Of a stretch of 35,238 nt of DNA, positions 27,949 through 35,238 are shown in pieces. Where the stretch lies: assembly GCA_025934755.1 (NCBI GenBank), contig JAICWQ010000011.1, forward strand, positions 1 through 35,238, written 5' to 3'. The stretch comes from Chthoniobacterales bacterium. Its GTDB lineage: Bacteria > Verrucomicrobiota > Verrucomicrobiia > Chthoniobacterales > UBA10450. The notes under the pieces are model-generated. The model was not told the origin of the DNA. It made no database searches and saw only the letters and a list, made by a program, of their open reading frames with translations. Made by a program: the position numbers and the translations under genes. Each line of letters opens with the position of its first letter. Positions within the stretch are counted from its first letter, which is position 1.

Positions 27949-28371
27949 TTAACTCGTTTTCCCGGTTGGCTGCGTTCCTGAGAGGTACTCTTGATCGGTG
28001 ACATGTTGCATCCACTCCACGACTTTGCCATCGAGTTCCTCTTGCACTGCAATGTGCGTCATCGGGGTGGTCGACGTGGCGCCGTGCCAATGTTTTTCGT
28101 CCGGCGAAAACCAAACCACGTCGCCCTGCCGAATTTCCTCGATTGGTCCGCCGTGACGCTGCACCCAGCCCAAACCATCGGTGACGATCAGGGTTTGGCC
28201 TAACGGATGCGTATGCCAGGCGGTCCGGGCGCCCGGCTCAAACATCACCCTCGCGCCCCGCCCCCGGGCGGGATCCGGCGATTCAAACAGAGGTTTTATC
28301 TTAACCGAGCCTGTAAACCACTCACTCGGACCATTCGTAGAACCCTGCGAACCGGATCTCTTGATTTCCAT
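27949..28371 (-). CDS. Cupin domain protein
   Basis: [74 protein letters not shown]. Confidence 0.93.
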   Translation of the reverse strand: MEIKRSGSQGSTNGPSEWFTGSVKIKPLFESPDPARGRGARVMFEPGARTAWHTHPLGQTLIVTDGLGWVQRHGGPIEEIRQGDVVWFSPDEKHWHGATSTTPMTHIAVQEELDGKVVEWMQHVTDQEYLSGTQPTGKTS

Positions 28372-28374
28372 CGT

Positions 28375-28557
28375 TCAATCTCCTTTCTCGCTTCGCTTCA
28401 TCTTGTCACTGGTCACTTCTTTGGGTTTCGGATCATATTCCAGCGCCGCTATAATCGCGGCCAGAGCACCCGAAACACACAACGCCAATAATCCAACAAG
28501 CGTCGCAATGACCGCGTCATACCGACTAGCGCTACGGAATTCCTTTTCCTCCGCCAT
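28375..28557 (-). CDS. Small single-TM protein (60 aa)
   Basis: [60 protein letters not shown]: one clear TM; sits 3 bp upstream of the cupin gene; C-terminus is encoded by heptamer repeats. Confidence 0.55.
   Translation of the reverse strand: MAEEKEFRSASRYDAVIATLVGLLALCVSGALAAIIAALEYDPKPKEVTSDKMKRSEKGD
28398..28418 (-). repeat. Heptamer repeat TCATCTT GTCACTG GTCACTT
   Basis: Three consecutive 7-nt units, inside the 3' end of the 60-aa ORF. Confidence 0.7.
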
Positions 28558-28649
28558 GGCGCCGATGTATCGACGAAGACGTTGATCGTTTCAATTGTCA
28601 ATTTGTCTGGCTCCGGGCTGTAACCAGTGACATCTGATCTCTAACTCTC

Positions 28650-28663
28650 GTCACGCCTCACTT
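28650..28663 (-). repeat. Heptamer pair GTCACGC CTCACTT
   Basis: Two 7-nt units upstream of the cyclase gene; only two units, so weaker. Confidence 0.5.
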
Positions 28664-28712
28664 CTTTAGATTGCTCCGGGATTGTTATTTGTCGAGATAG
28701 CCGGTAAACAGG

Positions 28713-30854
28713 GTGATGCCGACGGAAGAGCGCAAACTTGCCGCCATTATGTTCACCGACATGGTGGGCTATAGCGCGCTGGCCCAACGTGACGACAAAG
28801 TCGCTCTCGAACTCTTGGAGGAACATCGCCGGTTATTGCGCGAAATTTTCCCTCAGTTTCACGGGACCGAAATCAAAACCATCGGCGACGCTTTCCTGGT
28901 CGAATTCGGAAGCGCGTTGGAAGCGGCCCAATGCGCGATCGAAATCCAGCGCACCCTGGCCAAACGAAATCACGACGTCACATCGGACCGGCGGATCGAA
29001 CTTAAAATCGGCATTCACATCGGCGATGTGGTGCATCGTGACGGCGATGTCTATGGCGATGGAGTGAACATCGCCTCGCGCATCGAAGCGCTGGCCGGCG
29101 CCGGCGGCATTTGCGTCTCGATGGATGTCGAGCGCCAGATTCGTAACGCGCTTGAGGCGCGATTTGAAAAGTTTGGCTCGGCCGACTTGAAAAACATCAA
29201 GCTGCCGATGGAGCTGTTCCGGATTGTCTTGCCCTGGGAATCGGGTGCGAGAACTGCATCTCCTTCACAGCCATCTTCCAAGAAACCGCCCGTCCTCATT
29301 GCCGTGGCCGTTCTCCTGATGATTGCATTCATCGTTGGCGGGTGGTGGTGGTCGGAGCGCCAGAGCAAACACCAGCAATCAACTGCCACTGAGCCAGCGC
29401 CGGTCGCTCCAGCCAGACCGCGTGATCAAAATTCCGTGGCGGTTTTGCCTTTCGCGAATCTGAGCGACGACAAAGGAAGCGAATATTTTTCGGATGGCGT
29501 AAGCGAGGAACTGCTGACTGTTCTACAAAAAATTCCGGGTCTGCACGTGGCTGCGCGCACATCCGCGTTTTGGTTCAAAGGCAAAAACGCCACCGCCCAG
29601 GAAATCGGGCAGAAACTCGGCGTGGCCTATTTGGTCGACGGGAGTGTGCGCAAATCCGGCGAAGCGGTGCGGATAGCTGCCCGGCTCGCCCGCGCTGACA
29701 CTGGCGAGGAACTCTGGTCGGAAAATTATACCCGTAACTTGAAGGACGTGTTCGCAGTCCAAACCGAACTCGCCCAGACGATTGTCGAACAATTGCGGGG
29801 CCGGTTCGGCGGAGCGGAGACGGGTGCGAAAGAGAAAATTCAAGCCGAGGTCCAGGCCGCGGAAAAAGGCGGAACCAAGAACGTCGAGGCCCATGAATTG
29901 TATCTCCAAGGCCGCTTTTATGAAAATCGTCATTCTGAAAAAAGCGCTCGGGACGGTCTCGCTGCTTACGAACACGCCGTCGCCCTGGATCCCGGGTTCG
30001 CCCTGGCCTGGGCGGGCGTCGCGGGAACCAATACGTGGCTTGCCGCTTTTTCCACGGAAGGTGGACAGAAACGCTTCGACGAACATTTGGCCACCGCGCG
30101 TGACGCCATCGCGCGGGCTTTGTCGATCGAGCCGAACTTGCCTGCCGCGTTGCTCGCCCGCGCGACGATCGAGACCAACTTCGATTTTAACTGGAACGCA
30201 GCGGCCCAAACCGTCAGTAAGGCGCTGGCGCTCGCTCCGGCCGATCCGAACGTTCTCATCGCCGCGGGCAACCTCGAGGTAGCGCGTGGAAACATGGATC
30301 GAGCAAAGGAGCTTTATCGCAAAGCAGTCGATCTGGACCCGGTTAACGCGCAAGCCCGGACATTTTTTGCGTTTCATCTGGCGGTTACGAAACAATTCTC
30401 GGAAGCGCGCGACGAATTCCCACGCGTCGTGGAGCTGAATCCGGCAGCGCCCTGGGCGCATGCTGGTCTCGGTCTGGCCTATCTGCTGGAGAATAAATTC
30501 GAGCAGGCCGCAACCGAGGCCCAAGCTGATGCGGGTGACTGGTGCCGGCTTCTTATCGTGAGCTGTGCGCGTTGGGGACAGAAGCGAGGAGCAGAATCGG
30601 ATGCAGCGCTGGCCGAGTTAATCAAAAATTCTGCCGAAACAGCTGCGTATCAAATTGCCGAGGTTTACGCGTATCGTGGTGACAAGGATAAGGCTTTCGA
30701 ATGGCTGGAACGCGCGCGCCGGCAACGCGATCCCGGTCTGGCTGCTTCGCGCAGAGATCCGTTACTGACCAACCTTCAAAACGATCCGCGTTGGAACGCA
30801 TTCCTCCACACGATGGGCCTGGCCGACGACCAATTGAAATCCAGCGCACTCTAA
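28713..30854 (+). CDS. Class III adenylate/guanylate cyclase domain - TM - TolB-N-like domain - TPR protein
   Basis: KLAAIMFTDMVGYSALAQRDDKVALELLEEHRRLLREIF...GTEIKTIGDAFLVEFGSALEAAQCAIEIQ; TM VLIAVAVLLMIAFIVGGWWW; VAVLPFANLSDDKGSEYFSDGVSEELLTVLQKIPGLHVAARTSAF; TPRs (ALAPADPNVLIAAGNLEVARGNMDRAKELYRKAVDLDP). ATG at 28716 is an equally good start. Confidence 0.93.
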   Translation: MMPTEERKLAAIMFTDMVGYSALAQRDDKVALELLEEHRRLLREIFPQFHGTEIKTIGDAFLVEFGSALEAAQCAIEIQRTLAKRNHDVTSDRRIELKIGIHIGDVVHRDGDVYGDGVNIASRIEALAGAGGICVSMDVERQIRNALEARFEKFGSADLKNIKLPMELFRIVLPWESGARTASPSQPSSKKPPVLIAVAVLLMIAFIVGGWWWSERQSKHQQSTATEPAPVAPARPRDQNSVAVLPFANLSDDKGSEYFSDGVSEELLTVLQKIPGLHVAARTSAFWFKGKNATAQEIGQKLGVAYLVDGSVRKSGEAVRIAARLARADTGEELWSENYTRNLKDVFAVQTELAQTIVEQLRGRFGGAETGAKEKIQAEVQAAEKGGTKNVEAHELYLQGRFYENRHSEKSARDGLAAYEHAVALDPGFALAWAGVAGTNTWLAAFSTEGGQKRFDEHLATARDAIARALSIEPNLPAALLARATIETNFDFNWNAAAQTVSKALALAPADPNVLIAAGNLEVARGNMDRAKELYRKAVDLDPVNAQARTFFAFHLAVTKQFSEARDEFPRVVELNPAAPWAHAGLGLAYLLENKFEQAATEAQADAGDWCRLLIVSCARWGQKRGAESDAALAELIKNSAETAAYQIAEVYAYRGDKDKAFEWLERARRQRDPGLAASRRDPLLTNLQNDPRWNAFLHTMGLADDQLKSSAL

Positions 30855-30981
30855 ACTTGCGTCGACATCCCGGGTTCGGTTTGAGTTTTTAGCTTTCCGC
30901 GTTTCAGCTGTCAGCCTCCCCGGCTCAACGCCTCAACTTTCCCCGCCTTTACGCGCAGACAATGTTGAACGACGTTAAACG

Positions 30982-31401
30982 ATGTTTGGATCAAGAAAAG
31001 ACGATTCGCCCACGCCCGCACCCGCGGCATCACCGGAACCGGCACCAACCAAAACTGAACGACAGCCCGATGGGCCAAGAACATCGACCGCTCGCGGTTT
31101 CCTTTCCAGCGAAGTGTCGATCGACGGTGATTTAACCTTCCGCAACGAACTCCTCATCGACGGCAAGGTGAACGGCAAGATCAACGCCACCGGCACCCTG
31201 ATTGTGGGCAAGAACGCGCGCGTTCGTGGCGAGGTGAGAGTAAAAGCAGTGACGATCCAAGGCACGATTGAAGGCAATGTCTTCGCTTCGGAGCGCTGTA
31301 GTCTTGAACCGGGCGCAACCCTGCGTGGCGACATCGAATCGCCGCGCCTGGCTCTCGATGAGAACGCCTCATTTCTTGGCCGCGCCAAAATCAGCCGCTG
31401 A
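30982..31401 (+). CDS. Bactofilin (polymer-forming cytoskeletal protein)
   Basis: FLSSEVSIDGDLTFRNELLIDGKVNGKINATGTLIVGKNARVRGEVRVKAVTIQGTIEGNVFASERCSLEPGATLRGDIESPRLALDENASFLGRAKI. Confidence 0.93.
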   Translation: MFGSRKDDSPTPAPAASPEPAPTKTERQPDGPRTSTARGFLSSEVSIDGDLTFRNELLIDGKVNGKINATGTLIVGKNARVRGEVRVKAVTIQGTIEGNVFASERCSLEPGATLRGDIESPRLALDENASFLGRAKISR

Positions 31402-31413
31402 TTGATTACAAAG

Positions 31414-31434
31414 AAGTGACGGGTGACGGGTGAC
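31414..31434 (+). repeat. Heptamer repeat AAGTGAC GGGTGAC GGGTGAC
   Basis: Three consecutive 7-nt units 12 bp after the bactofilin stop. Confidence 0.8.
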
Positions 31435-31493
31435 GAGACAGCAAGGTCCGCGATCAGACGACGCAGGAGCGGACAGATTGCTGCGTGTAGGAA

Positions 31494-31521
31494 GTTGATA
31501 GCTCATGGTTGAGAGTTAAAA
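31494..31521 (+). repeat. Degenerate heptamer tract GTTGATA GCTCATG GTTGAGA GTTAAAA
   Basis: 7-nt-spaced GTTGA-like units just upstream of the cyclase remnant. Confidence 0.5.
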
Positions 31522-31578
31522 GAAACGTTCCCCGTTTTGCTTCTCGCGCGCTTCGATCGATTCTTTTCCAAGCCCGGC

Positions 31579-31806
31579 ATGGAACGCCGCCTCACCGCAA
31601 TTCTCGCCGCCGACGTGGTCGGTTACAGCCGACTCATGGGCGCGAACGAAACCGATACGTTCAATCGGTTGAAGGAGGTGAGAGAAGATCTCATCAGCAA
31701 CCCGATCGCTCGTCACCAGGGACGAGTCGTAAAACTCACCGGCGATGGAATGCTTTTAGAGTTTTCCAGAGTAGTAAGCGCCGCCCCCTGCGCGGTGGAA
31801 GACTGA
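31579..31806 (+). pseudogene. Truncated N-terminal remnant of a class III adenylate cyclase gene
   Basis: MERRLTAILAADVVGYSRLMGANETDTFNRLKEVREDLISNPIARHQGRVVKLTGDGMLLEFSRVVSAAPCAVED*: cyclase core up to the first helix after the second metal Asp, then stop. Confidence 0.8.
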
Positions 31807-31848
31807 CCAGCTAACTATCCCTGGTCACTTGCCTACTATTGCGCGCTT

Positions 31849-31876
31849 GTCACTTGTCGCTCATCACTTATCGCTT
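31849..31876 (-). repeat. Heptamer repeat GTCACTT GTCGCTC ATCACTT ATCGCTT
   Basis: Four consecutive 7-nt units 7 bp past the stop of the minus-strand helicase gene. Confidence 0.8.
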
Positions 31877-31883
31877 CTTCAAA

Positions 31884-33206
31884 TCAACGGTGTCTTCGAT
31901 AAGACCTGCGCGGCGGACGATTGTTCGATGAAGCATTCCGGAAACGCCAGCCGATCCGGCCGTGCGGAGCGTCGCCGCTTCCATGCGGAGAATTTCCTGG
32001 CAGTCGCGGCTCAATCTTTCGCTGCGGGCCTCGCGCTCGCCGGCCCCGCTCCTCGCGCGGCGGCGCCGCTTGATTATAATCGAAACCTTCCGCGCGTTTC
32101 CGCAAAATGCCGCGGCCGATGAAACGCTCTAGCGAACGCAACGCCCCGTGATCTTCCGGCGTGATAAAACTAATCGCATCCCCGATGGCGTGGGCGCGGC
32201 CGGTGCGTCCGATCCGATGCACATAATCCTCGGAGTGCATTGGAAAATCGTAGTTCACCACATGCGAGATCCCATCCACATCAATCCCCCGGGCGGCGAT
32301 GTCGGTGGCAACCAGGACACGGACGGCGCCCGATTTGAAATCCTTCAACGCGCGAAGCCGCTGATTCTGCGAGCGATTGGAATGAATGGTCCCCGTTTTG
32401 ATTCCGCTGCTTTCGAGACGGCGAGCGATCTTGTCTGCGCCGTGCTTGGTCCGGCTAAAAACGAGAACCGTGTCGAACTGTGGATCGCCTAGCAAATGCA
32501 GAAGCAGCGCAGACTTCAAATGCGGCGGAACTTCGTAGGCAAACTGGGCGACCGTGTCGGCCGGGTTCGCGCGACGGCCAATCTCGACAATTTTGGGCGA
32601 ATGTTGGAACTGGTGAGTCAGCTGCTCGATTTCTCTCGAAAGCGAAGCGGAAAACATCAGGGTCTGGCGTTTTTGCGGCAACGCCTTCACAATCCGGCGA
32701 ATCGGCGGAAGGAAACCCATGTCCAGCATTCGATCGGCTTCGTCGAGCACCAGGAACTCGACGCGAGAAAGGTTGGCCACCCGTTGGTCCATCAGATCGA
32801 TCAACCGCCCGGGCGTAGCTACAACCAGATCGACCCCGGAACGCAAGGCCGCGATTTGCGGACGCTCGCTCACTCCGCCGAAAACCGTGGCCATGCGCAA
32901 CGGAACATGTTTCGCGTAAGCGCGAACGTTCTCCTCGATCTGCGCCACCAGCTCACGAGTCGGCGCGACCACCAGGGCACGCGTTCCGCGCTTCTCACCG
33001 TTGTGCATCGACCCCGCGAGTTTCATTAGAATCGGCAAAACGAAAGCCGCCGTTTTTCCCGTGCCCGTCTGTGCGATCCCGATGACATCGTGTCCCGCGA
33101 GAATGAGCGGGATGGCCGCGACCTGAATCGGAGTCGGCTCCGTGTAACCCGCGTCGTCCACGGCCTGTAACATTTGGGGCGAAAGATTGAGTGCGCGGAA
33201 TGACAT
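31884..33206 (-). CDS. DEAD-box ATP-dependent RNA helicase (RhlE-like)
   Basis: PTPIQVAAIPLILAGHDVIGIAQTGTGKTAAFVLPIL; VLDEADRMLDMGF; SAS (SAT variant); ATDIAARGIDVDGISHVVNYDFP; HRIGRTGRA. Confidence 0.96.
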   Translation of the reverse strand: MSFRALNLSPQMLQAVDDAGYTEPTPIQVAAIPLILAGHDVIGIAQTGTGKTAAFVLPILMKLAGSMHNGEKRGTRALVVAPTRELVAQIEENVRAYAKHVPLRMATVFGGVSERPQIAALRSGVDLVVATPGRLIDLMDQRVANLSRVEFLVLDEADRMLDMGFLPPIRRIVKALPQKRQTLMFSASLSREIEQLTHQFQHSPKIVEIGRRANPADTVAQFAYEVPPHLKSALLLHLLGDPQFDTVLVFSRTKHGADKIARRLESSGIKTGTIHSNRSQNQRLRALKDFKSGAVRVLVATDIAARGIDVDGISHVVNYDFPMHSEDYVHRIGRTGRAHAIGDAISFITPEDHGALRSLERFIGRGILRKRAEGFDYNQAAPPREERGRRARGPQRKIEPRLPGNSPHGSGDAPHGRIGWRFRNASSNNRPPRRSYRRHR

Positions 33207-33421
33207 AACCAGCGGTACTATCGTCTGCTACGCCGATAACGCACCTGTCTTCTTAGCTTTCCTCTCCGTCTCTTAACGACTCAACTTCTCACCTGTCCGC
33301 CGTAGCTTCAGCGAAGGAGCAACACCTGATTGCGCGCTACCTGAGAGGCTTTCCCCCGCAACTCCCAGATTCTAAGCTCCCAGTTGCCGCATCGAAAGCA
33401 CGTAGGCGGATCAATTTTCCC

Positions 33422-33435
33422 GTCACCCGTCACTG
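33422..33435 (-). repeat. Heptamer pair GTCACCC GTCACTG
   Basis: Two 7-nt units about 47 bp upstream of the second TMEM175-like gene. Confidence 0.5.
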
Positions 33436-33482
33436 ACAAATTTTCTTCCTGCTGTCCTGCTTTCCTGAGAAATTCCGCAACC

Positions 33483-34070
33483 ATGAAGACGAATCGCCTC
33501 GAAGCGTTCAGTGACGGCGTCTTCGCCATCATCATTACGATCATGGTCCTCGAACTAAAAGTGCCGCACGATCCCGGCATCAACGCGCTTCGACCGCTGT
33601 TGCCAATCTTTCTCACGTATTTGCTGAGCTTCATTTATCTGGGGATTTATTGGAACAATCATCATCATCTGCTCCAGGTCTGCCGCCGAGTCAGCGGCGG
33701 GATCATGTGGGCCAATCTGCATCTGCTTTTTTGGCTGTCCCTTTTTCCGTTTGTCACCGGTTGGATGGGTCAGAACCACTTTCAATCGATCCCCGTGGTG
33801 CTTTACGGCGCGGTTTTGCTGATGGCCGCGCTCGCCTTTTACATTTTGCAAACACTTATCATTCGGCTGCATGGTTGCGATTCCAAACTCGCCGAAGCCA
33901 TTGGCTCCGATCTCAAGGGCAAACTCTCTCCCGTCCTTTACGCTATTGGAATCGGCGTCTCGTTTTTCAAACCGGCGATCGCTGGTTGCATTTACATCGG
34001 AGTTGCTCTGATGTGGCTCGTCCCCGATCGCAGAATGGAGAAAGCTCTCGAGTCACCGAGCAGGGAGTGA
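33483..34070 (+). CDS. TMEM175/DUF1211 family membrane protein (putative K+ channel)
   Basis: From ATG 33483: MKTNRLEAFSDGVFAIIITIMVLELKVPHDPGINALRPLLPIFLTYLLSFIYLGIYWNNHHHLLQ: classic FSD signature and second-TM region. Confidence 0.93.
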   Translation: MKTNRLEAFSDGVFAIIITIMVLELKVPHDPGINALRPLLPIFLTYLLSFIYLGIYWNNHHHLLQVCRRVSGGIMWANLHLLFWLSLFPFVTGWMGQNHFQSIPVVLYGAVLLMAALAFYILQTLIIRLHGCDSKLAEAIGSDLKGKLSPVLYAIGIGVSFFKPAIAGCIYIGVALMWLVPDRRMEKALESPSRE

Positions 34071-34215
34071 ATTTTACGGGCAGAGTTCGCTGAGGGCATA
34101 TACAAACTTAACATTGCTAGTTCTTCTTGGTTCGCCTCCGCCTTCTCTGCGGTGAAATTTCAGCTTTTCACTTTTCTGCTTTTTTCGCTGAAAGAACGAG
34201 CATCCCGCGGACGTA

Positions 34216-35238
34216 ATGATCAATATGATCAGGGCATGCGCATGGATTATATTGATCGGCGCGACGGCTTCAGCCGCGGCAATTCCAGTCGATGTGCAAG
34301 ATCAGGAGAAAGAAGCTGAAATCAGAAGCCTGACCGAAGTATTGGAGGCAACCGATGATCCCAATGCCAGAGGGGCGCTCAACGGCCAAATCGCGCAGCT
34401 GCAAAATGAGGTGGATCAACACGCAGTCGCACAACTCCACGATGCATGGACAGAAGAAACCGATCCGGAAAAGAAAAAGGATATTGGCGATCGTGTCGCC
34501 GAGGTGGCGATTCAATTACGAAATTACGCCGAGGAGGACGACGACGAAGCGGCCGATCAGGCATTGAAGTTGATCGTTGAGATCGCGACCGATGGAAAAT
34601 TTACACAACGGGAGATCAAAGTTTCAGGAAAGGCTCAGCCGATCGCACTGCGAATCATCAAGTCGTTCAAGCCCGAACTTGCCGATTCGTCTGAGCCGGT
34701 GCCGTGGGTCATTCGACGAATGACCAGTGATCGGTTTGAGATTTGGCTGACGCATCACGGCTGGTTATTCGACAGCAAACGGCATTTGATCAATGAAGCG
34801 CGTCCGCGGCGACGCGATGGTGCGGGCCGCGAATGGTATGGAGCGTTTCTGCCGGACGGTCGCTGGGTTACGACAGACCTGTGGGAGATGGATCGGACCC
34901 TCCATTTCTTTTCACGCGCCGGAAAATGGGAAAAAGATGTCGCCTCGGACAAAATCGTTCCGCCCAAACAGAAAGACGATTGGCCCGAACCGTCGTTGAT
35001 CGGTTGGTGCCGATGTGACCGCAATGGCAAAGGTTTCGTTGTCGATGTCGGCGCAAATGGCGGACGTGGCACGGCCTGGGTGAATTGGAACGGCGAACAG
35101 CGCACTCTCGACGATGACTATGAACCTTGGAGACTTTGTTACCGACGAGATCTGGAGCCAAAAGGAATGTATACTTTTCTCTCGGTGCCGGACGATCGTT
35201 GCGCTGTTGCAATGACGCGGGAGGAACCGGGCCATGGA
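34216..35238 (+). CDS. Exported protein of unknown function, partial (runs off window end)
   Basis: ATG 34216 then uninterrupted in frame to 35238 (341 codons): MINMIRACAWIILIGATASAAAIPVDVQDQEKEAEIRSLTEVLEATDDPNARGALNGQIAQLQNEVDQHAVAQLHDAWTEETDPEKKKDIGDRVAEVAIQLRNYAEEDDDEAADQALKLIVEIATDGKFTQREIKVSG... Not in the ORF track because it is open-ended. Confidence 0.85.
   Translation, partial: MINMIRACAWIILIGATASAAAIPVDVQDQEKEAEIRSLTEVLEATDDPNARGALNGQIAQLQNEVDQHAVAQLHDAWTEETDPEKKKDIGDRVAEVAIQLRNYAEEDDDEAADQALKLIVEIATDGKFTQREIKVSGKAQPIALRIIKSFKPELADSSEPVPWVIRRMTSDRFEIWLTHHGWLFDSKRHLINEARPRRRDGAGREWYGAFLPDGRWVTTDLWEMDRTLHFFSRAGKWEKDVASDKIVPPKQKDDWPEPSLIGWCRCDRNGKGFVVDVGANGGRGTAWVNWNGEQRTLDDDYEPWRLCYRRDLEPKGMYTFLSVPDDRCAVAMTREEPGHG

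Noticed and set aside
27767-27952. 61-aa plus-strand ORF between the adhesin and cupin genes
   Set aside because: TTG start, no SD, overlaps the cupin 3' end, and composition resembles random translation of GC-rich DNA.
29523-30524. 333-aa minus-strand ORF
   Set aside because: Antisense shadow of the cyclase-TolB-TPR gene; no domain signature.

Overview
Window of about 35 kb, GC-rich, densely coding, bacterial. Gene content resembles soil Verrucomicrobia/Acidobacteria, but that taxonomic guess is inference. No tRNA, rRNA, CRISPR array, transposase or phage structural cluster was found. Left part: the end of a CusB-like adaptor, a CusA-type heavy-metal RND pump, two small convergent Cys-rich secreted peptides, then a complete adaptor/permease pair of a multidrug (HAE1) RND pump. 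Middle: S9 peptidase, repeat-rich exported protein, secreted histidine phosphatase, dipeptide epimerase, FtsX/MacB-type (ADOP-like) permease with PadR regulator, acyltransferase-3, hybrid histidine kinase, cupin, three-domain tail-collar protein with a (Pro-Thr)n tail, and several secreted proteins. Right part: TMEM175-like channel, DUF1697 protein, YadA-like trimeric autotransporter with an overlapping partner gene, cupin, cyclase-TolB-TPR protein, bactofilin, truncated cyclase remnant, DEAD-box helicase, second TMEM175-like channel, and an exported protein running off the end. Most unusual signals: (1) a dispersed family of intergenic 7-nt-periodic sequences at about 15 loci. One strand usually carries TGA once per 7 nt, so stops fall in all three frames, and orientation seems to follow the flanking genes. 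(2) Two convergent small secreted peptides next to the Cus-like pump that share a C-x2-[ST]-G-K-x2-K-x(1-2)-C-C module. (3) A tail-collar protein whose signal peptide lies upstream of any ATG/GTG/TTG start, suggesting an ATT start or sequence change. All family calls come from reading translations by eye; no database search was run.
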